DNA from: Gelidibacter maritimus
GTDB lineage: Bacteria > Bacteroidota > Bacteroidia > Flavobacteriales > Flavobacteriaceae
Assembly: GCF_014062315.1 (NCBI RefSeq)
Contig: NZ_JACGLT010000001.1
Location: 434,001-498,000 of the forward strand
Length of the DNA: 64,000 nt
Reading direction: 5' to 3'
Part shown: positions 8,950 to 19,167 of the stretch, piece by piece
Numbering within the stretch: position 1 is the stretch's first letter
How the letters are laid out: each line of letters begins with the position of its first letter
Notes under the pieces: generated by a model
Database searches by the model: none
The model's input: the letters and a program-made list of their open reading frames with translations, nothing else
Told to the model about the DNA's origin: nothing
Program-made: the position numbers and the translations under genes

Positions 8950-10950
8950 ATGAAGAGTTTCTTTTCGCTTTTATTTATTTTTCTTTTCGGAATTGTTTCC
9001 GCCCAGCAAATTGAAGATGTTGATTTTAAACGAATTAAAGCAACGTTGGATTTTGAGGAGGCCAATAGGGTTTCTGGCTTTGTGTCTGTTTATTTTGAAG
9101 CTTTAAGAGACGTTGACTCTGTGTTTCTCGACGCCCTGAATATGGAATTTAAACATTTCAAATTAACTGATCAGATTACGGATGAAGTTAAGTCTGCTGA
9201 TTTTCGGGTAACTAAAGATAAACTTATAATTGCGAATAACTTTACTGAAAACACAGCGTATCTCCTACAATTCCGGTATTCGGCCGAGCCCAAAAAAGCA
9301 TTGTACTTTATAGAGGATCAAATTTGGACCCAAGGCCAAGGAAAGTACACAAGCAGTTGGCTGCCGAGTATTGATGATACAAATGATAAGATTGAATTTG
9401 ACCTGTCCGTATCTTACGAGAACGGTTATGAGGTGTTGGCCAATGGTGAGCTTGTTGCGAAAGAGACCGTAACGGAAAATAGCACCACTTGGCATTATGA
9501 AATGAGCAAGCCAATGAGTAGCTATCTTGTTGCACTCGCCATCGGCAAATACAATAAGAAAACTGAAACTTCAAAAAGTGGTGTGCCTTTGGAGCACTAT
9601 TATTACCCCGAAGACTCTGCCAAAGTAGCGCCTACCTATAAGTATAGTAAGGAAATGTTCAATTTTTTGGAAGCGGAAATTGGAGTGCCATATCCATGGG
9701 GCGTCTATAGGCAAGTGCCCGTTAAGGATTTTTTGTATTCCGGGATGGAAAATACAAGTTTGACTATTTTTTCTGATGCTTTGGTGGTCGATAGTATCGG
9801 TTTCAATGACCGAAATTATGTCAATGTCAATGCCCATGAGCTGGCTCATCAATGGTTTGGTAATCTGGTGACTGCAACAAGTGGAGAACATCATTGGCTG
9901 CAAGAAGGGTTTGCGACCTATTATGCGCTTCTGGTGGAACGTGAAATGTTTGGAGATGACTATTACTACTGGCAATTGCATGAGTATGCGCAACAGCTTT
10001 TAAAGCAGGAACATGCAGGTGAAAGTACTGCTTTACTCAATCCTAAGTCCAGTAGTGTTACATTTTATCAAAAGGGTTGTTGGGCCTTGCATGTATTGCG
10101 CGAACAGGTTGGAGAGGAAGCGTTTTCATCTGCAGTAAAAAACTACTTATTAAAACACCAATACAAAAATGTTGAAACCTCTGATTTTATTGAGGAAGTG
10201 GAGACGACAAGCAATCAGGATCTGTCAGATTTTGTGAGAGTGTGGCTGGAGGAGAGCGTGTTACCTCAAGATGCAATGGTCCAAAGCTTGAAAAAATCAG
10301 AGTTCATGCGGGAGTATATGGACGTCAGCTGTGAAGCTTATCCTTCAAAATGTAGGGATTATTTGGTGTCTGATATTTCAGATCAAGCAAAAATAAAGAT
10401 TCTTCTGCAGCCCAGCTACGAGGTAGATTTGGAGGATTTCAATAATGATCTTAAGGTACGTCAGGCTATCGCTCAAAAGCTAACTACAATTCCTGTGGAA
10501 TTTAAAAAAGCGTATGAAACACTCCTTAACGATGCGTCATACGTGACTATTGAGAATGCCTTGTATAATTTATGGGTCAATTTCCCGACAGACCGTGCCA
10601 GGTATTTGCACCAAACCAAAGATATGTATGGATTTAACGATTATAATGTGAAATTGCTTTGGTTGGCCTTACATTTAAATACCATAGAATATCAACCGGA
10701 TAAAAAACAGGAGGTTTTTGAAGAATTAAGGGGTTATACCAATCCGAAATATGGTTTTGATCTGCGGATGAATGCGTTTAATTACCTTAAACTGATCAAT
10801 GGATTCGACAAAATATCCTTGACCAATTTAAACCAGGCAACCCTTCATCATAATTGGCGTTTTCAACAGTTTGCAAAACGGTTGTTAGTGGAACTTCAAG
10901 ATATTGAGGCCTATAAGCAGGTTTTAGATGAAATTAAGAATAAAGAATAA
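8950..10950 (+). CDS. M1 family zinc aminopeptidase, secreted
   Basis: A signal peptide (MKSFFSLLFIFLFGIVSAQ) suggests export. The peptidase domain has the exopeptidase motif GMEN (YSGMENTSL, near residue 268), the zinc motif HELAH near residues 297-301 and the third ligand Glu in WLQEGFATYY near residue 319. All catalytic elements are therefore present. At 666 residues it is shorter than aminopeptidase N and lies in the range of cold-active or leukotriene-hydrolase-like M1 enzymes. A helical C-terminal part follows. It likely trims peptides in the periplasm. Confidence 0.92.
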   Translation: MKSFFSLLFIFLFGIVSAQQIEDVDFKRIKATLDFEEANRVSGFVSVYFEALRDVDSVFLDALNMEFKHFKLTDQITDEVKSADFRVTKDKLIIANNFTENTAYLLQFRYSAEPKKALYFIEDQIWTQGQGKYTSSWLPSIDDTNDKIEFDLSVSYENGYEVLANGELVAKETVTENSTTWHYEMSKPMSSYLVALAIGKYNKKTETSKSGVPLEHYYYPEDSAKVAPTYKYSKEMFNFLEAEIGVPYPWGVYRQVPVKDFLYSGMENTSLTIFSDALVVDSIGFNDRNYVNVNAHELAHQWFGNLVTATSGEHHWLQEGFATYYALLVEREMFGDDYYYWQLHEYAQQLLKQEHAGESTALLNPKSSSVTFYQKGCWALHVLREQVGEEAFSSAVKNYLLKHQYKNVETSDFIEEVETTSNQDLSDFVRVWLEESVLPQDAMVQSLKKSEFMREYMDVSCEAYPSKCRDYLVSDISDQAKIKILLQPSYEVDLEDFNNDLKVRQAIAQKLTTIPVEFKKAYETLLNDASYVTIENALYNLWVNFPTDRARYLHQTKDMYGFNDYNVKLLWLALHLNTIEYQPDKKQEVFEELRGYTNPKYGFDLRMNAFNYLKLINGFDKISLTNLNQATLHHNWRFQQFAKRLLVELQDIEAYKQVLDEIKNKE

Positions 10951-11090
10951 ACAAAAAGAATTGCAAACAGCAAATAACACATAGTTCTAGCTTAAAAATA
11001 CGTCTGCCCGTCTGATTGTCCGAAACTTTTGTAGAGGCGGGTAGTCTTTGCGGAGGCGGGAAACAAGAAAACAAGAAACACCAATTACAA

Positions 11091-12005
11091 ATGAGAGCAT
11101 TAGTTATATCAGGAGGAGGAAGCAAAGGTGCATTTGCTGGTGGTGTGGCGCAATACCTTATTGAAAAAAAGAAACTGAATTACGACTTGTTCATTGGGAC
11201 TTCCACGGGAAGCTTGTTGGTGTCTCACTTGGCATTAAAGAGGGTTGAGCAAATAAAGGACATCTATACCAATGTCACCCAGAAGGATATCTTTGATGTC
11301 TGTCCGTTTAATGTTAAAAGGCGAAATGGGATTGAAACCATTAGCATCAACCATTTTAATGTATTGCGTAATCTTTTAAGGGGGAGCAAAACTTTTGGCG
11401 AAAGCCATAATTTGAAAAAGCTCATTAAGTCGCATGTCACTGAAGCGGGTTTTAATGCCTTAAAAGCGTTGAAATCTGATGTGGTGGTCACGGTCTCCAA
11501 TTTATCGCTGAATCAGGTGGAGTATAAATCTGTTAAGGATTTTGAATATGACGATTTTATTGATTGGGTCTGGATTTCGTGCAACTACACACCTTTCATG
11601 TCCTTGGCTAAAAAGGATGGTTGTGAATATGCTGATGGCGGTTTAGGTTCTATGGTACCGATTGAAGAGGCAATTAAACGTGGCGCAACCGTTGTGGATG
11701 CTGTGATTTTACAGACAGAAGTGACCCAGTATAACCGGATGCCTTCGTTAAATGCATTTTCCTTGCTGACCAATATGTTTTCATTTATGTTGGATCGAAT
11801 TGAGTTTCAGAATATCCGAATTGGAAAATTTGTCGCCAATAACCAAGACGCCATAATTAATTTTTACTATACACCAACGGTTTTAACCACCAATTCATTG
11901 GTTTTTAACAAAGATAAGATGACCTCGTGGTGGCAGAGTGGATTTGATTTCGCAAATCACCAAAATCAAGAAACAAGTCCGGTAGAACCGGAGAAAAATG
12001 AATAG
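11091..12005 (+). CDS. Patatin-like phospholipase, copy 1
   Basis: The start is taken as ATG 11091 (MRALVISGGGSKGAF). The in-frame extension back to 11016 encodes a Gly/Lys-rich stretch unlike the family, and the paralogue next door begins at the equivalent residue. Patatin lipases use a Ser-Asp dyad. Here the oxyanion loop GGGSKGAFAGG, the nucleophile motif GTSTGS and the Asp motif ADGG are all intact. There is no signal peptide, so it should be cytoplasmic or peripheral. The substrate is unknown. Its stop codon directly abuts the start of copy 2, suggesting translational coupling. Confidence 0.88.
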   Translation: MRALVISGGGSKGAFAGGVAQYLIEKKKLNYDLFIGTSTGSLLVSHLALKRVEQIKDIYTNVTQKDIFDVCPFNVKRRNGIETISINHFNVLRNLLRGSKTFGESHNLKKLIKSHVTEAGFNALKALKSDVVVTVSNLSLNQVEYKSVKDFEYDDFIDWVWISCNYTPFMSLAKKDGCEYADGGLGSMVPIEEAIKRGATVVDAVILQTEVTQYNRMPSLNAFSLLTNMFSFMLDRIEFQNIRIGKFVANNQDAIINFYYTPTVLTTNSLVFNKDKMTSWWQSGFDFANHQNQETSPVEPEKNE

Positions 12006-12917
12006 ATGAAAAGAGCCTTAGTAATTTCAGGAGGAGGAAGTAAAGGTGCTTATGCTGGCGGCGTGGCACAATATTTAATGGAAGATCAAGGGCGTACGTA
12101 TGACATGTTCTTGGGGACATCAACCGGGAGCTTGCTAATTCCGTATTTGGCCGTCAATGATTTAGGGAAGTTGCATGATATTTTTACTAATGTAAAGCAG
12201 AGTGACGTATTTAGCATCAGTCCGTTTGTGCAACATAAAAAGGATGGAAGGGAGTTTGTTTCCATAAATTACTTCAATTCCTTGATCCAGTTTGTGAAAC
12301 GAAAACGAACTTTTGGCGAAAGTGGTGCTTTAAGGCGAAACATCAAACGAAATTTTACCCAACGTGAATTTGACAGTATTAGAAAATCAGGAATTGATGT
12401 TGTCGTTACCGTAGCAAATCTGACCAAAAGCACTGTGGAATATAAGTCTATCAACGATTTTAAATACGAAGAATTCTGCGATTGGATTTGGATTTCCTGT
12501 AATTATATTCCTTTTATGTCTTTGGCGGTAAAAAATGGCTATGAATACGCCGATGGCGGTTTGGGTTGCGTAGTTCCGATTAGGGAGGCTATTTTAAGAG
12601 GAGCTACCGAAATTGATGCCATCATCCTGGAGTCAGAAAATATGGAAGGCAATAAGGTTTTGGGGAAGAATCCCTTCTCATTGATGATTAATTTGTTTTC
12701 TTATTTGCTGGAGCAGGTTGAAAAGAGCGATGTAACCATTGGGCAATTGGCTGCCATCAATAAAAATGTTAAGCTCAATCTTTATTATACACCAACTAAA
12801 TTAACAGAGAATTCGCTGATTTTCAGTAAAAAACTGATGACCAAATGGTGGGAGCAAGGTTATGACTATGCTAAACTTAAGAATGATTCGGTATTGTATG
12901 ATGAAGCTAGTGAGTAG
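12006..12917 (+). CDS. Patatin-like phospholipase, copy 2
   Basis: 303-residue paralogue of the preceding protein, collinear over its full length. Shared blocks include the GGGSKGAYAGGVAQYL start, GTSTGS nucleophile motif, TFGES, WIWISCNY and YADGGLG with the catalytic Asp. Differences are concentrated in the middle (about residues 60-130) and at the C-terminus. The ATG starts with no gap after the stop of copy 1. Both copies keep their catalytic residues, so neither looks dead. Confidence 0.88.
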   Translation: MKRALVISGGGSKGAYAGGVAQYLMEDQGRTYDMFLGTSTGSLLIPYLAVNDLGKLHDIFTNVKQSDVFSISPFVQHKKDGREFVSINYFNSLIQFVKRKRTFGESGALRRNIKRNFTQREFDSIRKSGIDVVVTVANLTKSTVEYKSINDFKYEEFCDWIWISCNYIPFMSLAVKNGYEYADGGLGCVVPIREAILRGATEIDAIILESENMEGNKVLGKNPFSLMINLFSYLLEQVEKSDVTIGQLAAINKNVKLNLYYTPTKLTENSLIFSKKLMTKWWEQGYDYAKLKNDSVLYDEASE

Positions 12918-12920
12918 CGC

Positions 12921-13445
12921 TTACCACATGTCATTGACTTCTTTTTTAATGAAAGACAGTGCCGCATCACTCGGTGCTCGTTTCTCCATCATTTCGGTCA
13001 AAATAACTTCTCTTAGCTTATTGGCAGTGTCGGTTTTTTCGAGAAGACTGGCCTTTCTGATCAGTTGGATCGTGGCATTTTTTGCGGCGCAAATAATGTT
13101 CCAACAATCTTGACTAACGTAGATTTGCTGCGATAGATTATGTTCAAATTCCTGTTCAATATTTGCTACAAGTAGACTCTCATAAGCGTCTTTATCAGAG
13201 GATGTTGGCTGGACTCTAACTGTTAGTTTTGACGGCGTAATGCGCTCCAGGAATAAGACCATGCGCTCATAAGCTTGCAAGCGCAACGGCATGGACTTGA
13301 CCTGTAAATCTTTTTGCAGCAAAAACCGCCTGCGGCCATCTTCGTTTTTAGTGTGTTCCCTAAAAAAATAATAGGCTATAACTCCAGTCACTATTGCTGG
13401 AATTGCATAAAATAAAGCGTCAATTAGTTTCAATCCTAAATCCAT
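12921..13445 (-). CDS. Hypothetical membrane-anchored protein
   Basis: I do not recognise a named family for this 174-residue protein. One N-terminal membrane segment lies at about residues 7-27 (LIDALFYAIPAIVTGVIAYYF). It is followed by a charged, mostly helical cytoplasmic-looking part (LPLRLQAYERMVLFLERI; EQEFEHNLSQQIYVS). Similar short anchored proteins are common in Flavobacteriaceae. It is convergent with the patatin pair, with only 3 bp between the stop codons. Confidence 0.75.
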   Translation of the reverse strand: MDLGLKLIDALFYAIPAIVTGVIAYYFFREHTKNEDGRRRFLLQKDLQVKSMPLRLQAYERMVLFLERITPSKLTVRVQPTSSDKDAYESLLVANIEQEFEHNLSQQIYVSQDCWNIICAAKNATIQLIRKASLLEKTDTANKLREVILTEMMEKRAPSDAALSFIKKEVNDMW

Positions 13446-13672
13446 AATAGGTTGTTAAGTTTCATCAAACATAAGATGTTTTTATTTAAATTTCGCAAAG
13501 AAATTAAAAAAACAGAAAATTAAGGATCTTATATAAAACAACCTTAAAAAATTCTATTTTTAATAGCAGCAGTAGGATCCAAAGTCAATTGGATTTTAAA
13601 TTAAAAAGTCGGTCGAGGCTCACGTTTAAAACAATTTCTCAGACTGATGTATAAAAAGTATATCTTTAAACT

Positions 13673-15247
13673 ATGACAAAAACGGTAAGAATCATCCTAA
13701 TCACATTGTCCACATTGTTAGTTCTCGCTATTGTGGGCTATTTTGTTGCCAATACCATTATCTCTTCAAAAGTTGAAAATTTCCTAAAGACAGAGCTTCC
13801 AGAAAATTTGAGTGTGGATTATAAATCGCTAATTGTCAGTATATGGCAAGGAAGTATCGTCTTGGTAGAGCCTAAAATTGTGAACAAGGGCAGTCATAGC
13901 TCAAAAACCATAATCGAAGTTGAACTCGATACGGTCATGGTTGACGGATTTGGAATATGGAACTACCTCGTCAATGATAAAATTAATGTTCAAGACGTCA
14001 AATTGAGGCGCCCTAAGCTTCTGTACAACCATAACAAGGCCATTCCCAAAAGTGAGTACAAGCAATCGTCTCAAAAGCAGTTACAGCAGGACGTGACCAT
14101 AGAGCGATTTAATATTCAAAACGCAGAAATTAGCGTCAAGGATTTTGAAACCGACTCTCTCATGTTTCAAACTGAAAATCTGACGGCGAATGTTAGGGCA
14201 ATTGAAATAGATAGCGCTACGGTTAAAAAACGTATGCCCTTTAAATATGAGGGCTATAACATCTCGATTGACAGTTTGTTCTATGCTATGGGGGAATATG
14301 AAAATCTGAAAATCGCAACGGTAAATATTACCCAAAACGAAGCTAATTTTATGGATTTGAAATTATATACCAAATATTCGAAAGAGGAATTTGACAGAAT
14401 GATTTCAATTGAAAGAGACCATTTTGATGTATCTATTGCTAAATTAACGTTGCAGGATCAAGAATTCGGATACGATAAGGATTCTATATTTTATTTTAAA
14501 AGTCCCAAAACCATTTTTGAAACTCCAGAAATGTACATTTACAGAAACAAGCTTATAGCTGATGACTTAACTCGTAAAAACCTATACAGCAAGATGTTGA
14601 GGGAGATTAAGTTCGATTTAACTTTAAGTGAAGTGGCGCTCAATAATGCAACGATTGTGTATTCGGAAAAAGTGAATGCAGATATGGGTGCAGGTCAATT
14701 ATCCTTTTCATCGATGTCGGCCGATATAAAAAATATCAGCAATACTTATGGAGAATCTGAAAAGACCACTTTGGATATTGATGCTGTTTTTATGGCACAG
14801 ACGCCCTTAAAAGTCAATTGGGAATTTGATGTTAATGACGTTAACGACACTTTTATCTTTAAAGTTGATCTTGGTAAACTACCCGCCGCCGATTTGAATA
14901 CGTTTTCAAAACCTAATTTAAAGGTGAATCTTGAAGGTGAATTGCTACAGACTTACGCTACAGTTTCCGGTGATGCCAACACCTCAAGAGTAGATATGAA
15001 AGTCAATTACGAAGATTTTAAAGTAGAAGTATTGGACGGGGAGGCGAAAAAGAAAAAAACGGTGCTATCGGCCATTGCAAATCTCTTCATCGCTAAAAGC
15101 AGTGATAAGGCTTCTGATGGTTTTAGAGAAGGCAATAAAGAAGGCATTGAGCGTAATTATACCAAATCAATCTTCAATTTCTTATGGATCAGTATCAAGT
15201 CAGGATTAACAAGTGTGCTGACGGGCGATGGGAAAAGCAAGGACTGA
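13673..15247 (+). CDS. AsmA/DUF748-like membrane-anchored protein
   Basis: 524 residues: a single N-terminal membrane segment (about residues 5-28, IILITLSTLLVLAIVGYFVA) followed by a long repetitive beta-rich region. The layout (short anchor, then phrases such as VDTVMVDGFGIWNYLVNDKINVQDVKLRRPKL) resembles AsmA/DUF748 relatives, which are linked to lipid transport or outer-membrane assembly. That link is by family likeness only. It is a single gene with no obvious partner. Confidence 0.6.
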   Translation: MTKTVRIILITLSTLLVLAIVGYFVANTIISSKVENFLKTELPENLSVDYKSLIVSIWQGSIVLVEPKIVNKGSHSSKTIIEVELDTVMVDGFGIWNYLVNDKINVQDVKLRRPKLLYNHNKAIPKSEYKQSSQKQLQQDVTIERFNIQNAEISVKDFETDSLMFQTENLTANVRAIEIDSATVKKRMPFKYEGYNISIDSLFYAMGEYENLKIATVNITQNEANFMDLKLYTKYSKEEFDRMISIERDHFDVSIAKLTLQDQEFGYDKDSIFYFKSPKTIFETPEMYIYRNKLIADDLTRKNLYSKMLREIKFDLTLSEVALNNATIVYSEKVNADMGAGQLSFSSMSADIKNISNTYGESEKTTLDIDAVFMAQTPLKVNWEFDVNDVNDTFIFKVDLGKLPAADLNTFSKPNLKVNLEGELLQTYATVSGDANTSRVDMKVNYEDFKVEVLDGEAKKKKTVLSAIANLFIAKSSDKASDGFREGNKEGIERNYTKSIFNFLWISIKSGLTSVLTGDGKSKD

Positions 15248-15411
15248 CCTTAGGTTTGAGTGTTTTTGATTATGCGAATGAGGTAATAAGTACCAACACG
15301 TATTGTGGATTTAAGTATTAAGTATCAAGTATTAAGAGGATATAGTAATGGGGCAAATATTAAAATTTGCTAGTCGATATCCTTAAAAACAAGAAATAGA
15401 CCTGCCCATCA

Positions 15412-16686
15412 TTATTCCATTGCCAAATAATCATTCGCCAATTGCGTCATTGTTTTAACCCCCAATAACATGCCACTTTCATCGATGACAAAATCAGGAG
15501 TATGGTGCGGAAAAGCTGCCGTATTTCCCGGAGTCATACCGCCTAAGAAGAAATAGTGTCCAGGAATAATTTCCTGAAAATACGAAAAATCCTCACCTAT
15601 GGTAGCGGCTTTCGTAAGAACAACGTTATCTGTACCAGCTACTTTCTGAAGTGTTGGTAACATGGCCACGGTTAAAGCGGGATCATTATAAGTAATGGCC
15701 GTTTGGTTCTCAAAAGAAATGGTGGCTTCACCGCCGTAGGCTTTCGCGATGGTTTCCGTCATTTCTGTCATGCGCTTAATAATCTTAGCCTTCATCTCTG
15801 GATCCAACGAACGCACGGTTCCTATAAGTTCAGCACTTTCGGGAATTATATTGAATCGGACGCCGCTGCTTATCTTTCCCACCGTAATTACTGCAGCCTC
15901 TTCGGTCAAGTCCAACTCTCTACTCACGATCGACTGTAATCCGTCGATTATTTTCGCAGAAATTAATATAGGGTCCACACCAAGCCAAGGTTGGGAGCCG
16001 TGGCTCTGTTTGCCTTTTATATTGATCACAAACCGTTCTACCGCCGCCATAATACCACCAGATTTGTATTTTATGGTGCCTACAGGCGTTGCAGAGTTAA
16101 TGTGTAGTCCAAAAATCGCATCCACCTTAGGATTTTCCAAAACCCCTTCTTTAATCATCAATTTGGCACCGCCTTCTTCTCCTGGAGGTGGTCCTTCTTC
16201 AGCTGGTTGAAAAATGAATTTTACGCTACCGTTAATCTTGTCTCTATGTTTGGATAAGACTTCAGCAACACCCATGAGCATAGCAGTATGGGTGTCGTGT
16301 CCGCAAGCATGCATTACGCCCGTTTCTGAGCCCATAAATTCCGCTTTAACTGTCGATTTGAACGGCAAATCATTTCGTTCCGTTACAGGCAGGGCATCAA
16401 TATCCGCTCTTAACGCTACAACTTTTCCTGGAGTGTTACCCTTTAACAGTCCAACCACGCCAGTTTTTGCGATTCCAGTTTGTACCTCAATACCCAGTGA
16501 CTTCAGGTGCTGAGCAATCTTTTCGGAGGTTTTAAACTCCTGATTGCTCAGTTCTGGGTGTTCGTGAAAATGACGGCGCCATTCAATTACTTTCGATTCT
16601 ACAGCTTTAAAATCGGATTCTAAAGCAGTTTGGGCGTTAAGCACGAGGCTTCCGAAGAAACAAAAAAGAAGGAGACAATAATTCAT
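15412..16686 (-). CDS. M20-family amidohydrolase/peptidase, exported
   Basis: Member of the M20D group (hippurate hydrolase/IAA-amino-acid hydrolase type) that cleaves N-acyl amino acids or short peptides. The N-terminal signal is MNYCLLLFCFFGSLVLNAQ. Metal-site motifs are HEHPELSNQEF, ALRADIDALPV, HACGHDTHTAML and QPAEEG. A lid domain at roughly residues 210-330 is followed by GEDFSYFQ and the terminal HHTPDF. The 424 residues match the family. The signal peptide suggests the periplasm. Confidence 0.92.
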   Translation of the reverse strand: MNYCLLLFCFFGSLVLNAQTALESDFKAVESKVIEWRRHFHEHPELSNQEFKTSEKIAQHLKSLGIEVQTGIAKTGVVGLLKGNTPGKVVALRADIDALPVTERNDLPFKSTVKAEFMGSETGVMHACGHDTHTAMLMGVAEVLSKHRDKINGSVKFIFQPAEEGPPPGEEGGAKLMIKEGVLENPKVDAIFGLHINSATPVGTIKYKSGGIMAAVERFVINIKGKQSHGSQPWLGVDPILISAKIIDGLQSIVSRELDLTEEAAVITVGKISSGVRFNIIPESAELIGTVRSLDPEMKAKIIKRMTEMTETIAKAYGGEATISFENQTAITYNDPALTVAMLPTLQKVAGTDNVVLTKAATIGEDFSYFQEIIPGHYFFLGGMTPGNTAAFPHHTPDFVIDESGMLLGVKTMTQLANDYLAME

Positions 16687-16832
16687 AGAATTGGATGTTT
16701 ACTAGTCATTCTAAAGATATTCATTTTCTTTTAAAGTATTAAAGCAAACCTAATTGTTTATAATTATTGATAAAAACGTTCTCTAAAAACAGAAGCTTTG
16801 GTTAATTTCACGGATTAATAATTGAGAGAGAT

Positions 16833-19148
16833 TTGGAAAAGTATTTAAGTCAGTTGAATGAAGCGCAGTTAGCACCAACACTGCAAAAAGACGGCCCTAT
16901 GATTGTGATTGCAGGTGCTGGTTCTGGTAAAACTCGTGTGTTGACCTATAGGATTGCTTACCTAATGAGTTTAGGAGTAGATCCGTTTAACATTTTGTCT
17001 TTGACATTTACCAATAAAGCAGCACGAGAAATGAAAGGTAGGATTGCTGAGATTGTCGGTGCAAGTGAAGCTAAAAACCTCTGGATGGGTACGTTTCACT
17101 CGGTGTTTGCCAAAATCCTTCGTATTGAAGCTGATAAGTTGGGTTATCCAAACAATTTCACCATTTACGATGCTCAAGATTCTCAACGGTTGATTGGTTC
17201 CATTATCAAAGAAATGGGTCTGGATAAAGATATTTATAAAACCAAACAGATCAGTTCAAGGATTTCATCCTATAAGAATAGTTTGATCACCGTAAAAGCT
17301 TATTTTCAGAATCCAGAGTTGATTGAGGCAGACACCATGTCCAAACGACCAAGGTTGGGAGATATTTACAAAAACTACGTAGACCGTTGCTTTAAAGCGG
17401 GCGCCATGGATTTTGATGATTTGTTGTTGAAGACCAATGAATTACTAACGCGTTTTCCGGATGTCTTGGCCAAATATCAAAACCGATTCCGTTATATATT
17501 GGTTGATGAGTATCAGGATACAAACCACTCTCAGTATTTGATTGTTAGGGCGTTGTCAGACCGTTTCCAAAATATATGTGTAGTAGGAGACGATGCGCAA
17601 AGTATTTATGCGTTTAGAGGTGCTAATATTAATAACATCCTGAATTTTCAAAAGGATTATGATGATGTAAAAATGTTTCGTTTGGAACAAAATTACAGGT
17701 CCACCAAAAATATAGTCAATGCCGCCAATTCCATTATTGAAAAAAACCAGACCAAACTTGAAAAAGTGGTATGGACGGCTAATGATGAAGGCCCTAAAAT
17801 AAAAGTCAACCGATTGATGACGGATGGTGATGAAGGCCGTTATGTGGCAAGCTCCATCTTTGAGAATAAAATGGAACATCAATTGATGAATAGTGATTTT
17901 GCTATTTTATACCGTACCAACGCCCAGTCTCGTGCCATGGAAGACGCTTTGAGAAAGCGCAGCATTCCATATCGAATTTATGGCGGCTTATCTTTCTATC
18001 AGCGTAAAGAAATTAAAGACGTTCTATCTTACTTGCGATTGATCATCAATCCAGCAGATGAAGAGGCGCTTAAACGTGTCATTAATTTTCCGAGCCGCGG
18101 CATAGGACAGACCACCATGGATCGGCTTGTGGTGGCTGCAAACGGCTATAACCGTTCCATTTTTGATGTTATGAAGCACATTGATAAAGTGGACATTAAA
18201 ATTAATTCGGGCACTAAAAACAAGCTTCGGAATTTTGTCACTATGATTGAGAGTTTTCAGGTGATGAACCAAACTGCAAATGCCTTTGAGCTGGCGGAAC
18301 ATGTAACTAAAGTGACTGGTCTAATCAAGGAGTTTAGAGATGATGGCACACCTGAAGGTGTAGCTAAAATGGAAAATATTGAGGAGTTGCTTAATGGAAT
18401 CAAGGATTTTGTGGAAGGTCAGGAAGAATTGGCCGATGCCACAGGCGCCTTGCCCGAATTTTTGGAAGATGTGGCCTTGGCTACAGACTTAGATGCCGAT
18501 AAAGGTGATGCGGACCATGTGGCTTTAATGACTATTCACTTAGCTAAGGGTCTGGAATTTCCGTATGTGTATATTGTGGGCATGGAGGAAGATTTATTCC
18601 CAAGTGGGATGAGTATGAACACCCGTAGCGAGTTGGAGGAGGAGCGTCGCTTATTTTATGTAGCATTGACAAGAGCAGAAAAGCAGGCGTATTTAACCTA
18701 TACGATGTCGCGCTACCGTTGGGGAAAATTGATTGATGCAGAACCAAGCCGATTTATAGAAGAAATTGACGAAAAGTATTTGGATGTCCTGACACCAGTG
18801 GATGACAAACGCTTCAATCCGATGTTGTCTGCGGATATTTTTGGCGATGTGGAACCCAATCAGATTCGCTTTAAAAAAGCTGCGAAACGCAAAGCTGAAA
18901 AGAAGCCGCCTAAATTTATTCCCCCAGCCAAATTAAAACCAATTGGTAAATCAACAGGAAGCCCTGATGTGAATTTGTTTGACGGCAAATTGACAGTAGG
19001 AAATATTGTAGAGCATATGCGTTTTGGCAAAGGTGAGGTTTTGAAGATTGAAGGTGTTGGCGCAGATACCAAAGCTGAAATCAACTTTGAGCATGGCGGT
19101 GTCAAAAAATTGTTATTGCGTTTTGCAAAATTGGATGTGCTTGGCTAG
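16833..19148 (+). CDS. UvrD/PcrA-type DNA helicase
   Basis: Superfamily 1A 3'-5' helicase of 771 residues. Motifs in order: Walker A GAGSGKTRVLTYRI, TFTNKAAREM, DFDDLL, VDEYQDTN, GDDAQSIYAFRGA, FRLEQNYRST, TIHLAKGLEFPYVY and FYVALTRAEK. The C-terminal tail has a small Tudor/SH3-like module (RFGKGEVLKIEG) like that of PcrA/UvrD, which binds RNA polymerase in known homologues. The start is TTG at 16833, giving MEKYLSQLNEAQ; no ATG gives the complete N-terminus. It may be named pcrA or uvrD; the sequence does not separate them. Confidence 0.94.
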   Translation: MEKYLSQLNEAQLAPTLQKDGPMIVIAGAGSGKTRVLTYRIAYLMSLGVDPFNILSLTFTNKAAREMKGRIAEIVGASEAKNLWMGTFHSVFAKILRIEADKLGYPNNFTIYDAQDSQRLIGSIIKEMGLDKDIYKTKQISSRISSYKNSLITVKAYFQNPELIEADTMSKRPRLGDIYKNYVDRCFKAGAMDFDDLLLKTNELLTRFPDVLAKYQNRFRYILVDEYQDTNHSQYLIVRALSDRFQNICVVGDDAQSIYAFRGANINNILNFQKDYDDVKMFRLEQNYRSTKNIVNAANSIIEKNQTKLEKVVWTANDEGPKIKVNRLMTDGDEGRYVASSIFENKMEHQLMNSDFAILYRTNAQSRAMEDALRKRSIPYRIYGGLSFYQRKEIKDVLSYLRLIINPADEEALKRVINFPSRGIGQTTMDRLVVAANGYNRSIFDVMKHIDKVDIKINSGTKNKLRNFVTMIESFQVMNQTANAFELAEHVTKVTGLIKEFRDDGTPEGVAKMENIEELLNGIKDFVEGQEELADATGALPEFLEDVALATDLDADKGDADHVALMTIHLAKGLEFPYVYIVGMEEDLFPSGMSMNTRSELEEERRLFYVALTRAEKQAYLTYTMSRYRWGKLIDAEPSRFIEEIDEKYLDVLTPVDDKRFNPMLSADIFGDVEPNQIRFKKAAKRKAEKKPPKFIPPAKLKPIGKSTGSPDVNLFDGKLTVGNIVEHMRFGKGEVLKIEGVGADTKAEINFEHGGVKKLLLRFAKLDVLG

Positions 19149-19167
19149 GTGTGCTTATAGATTTAGA

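Noticed and set aside
9571-9993. 140-codon minus-strand frame inside the M1 peptidase gene
   Set aside because: Antisense shadow of a gene with all catalytic motifs; the frame has no protein-like features.
12862-13113. 83-codon plus-strand frame between the patatin and membrane protein genes
   Set aside because: Overlaps both convergent genes and lacks its own features.
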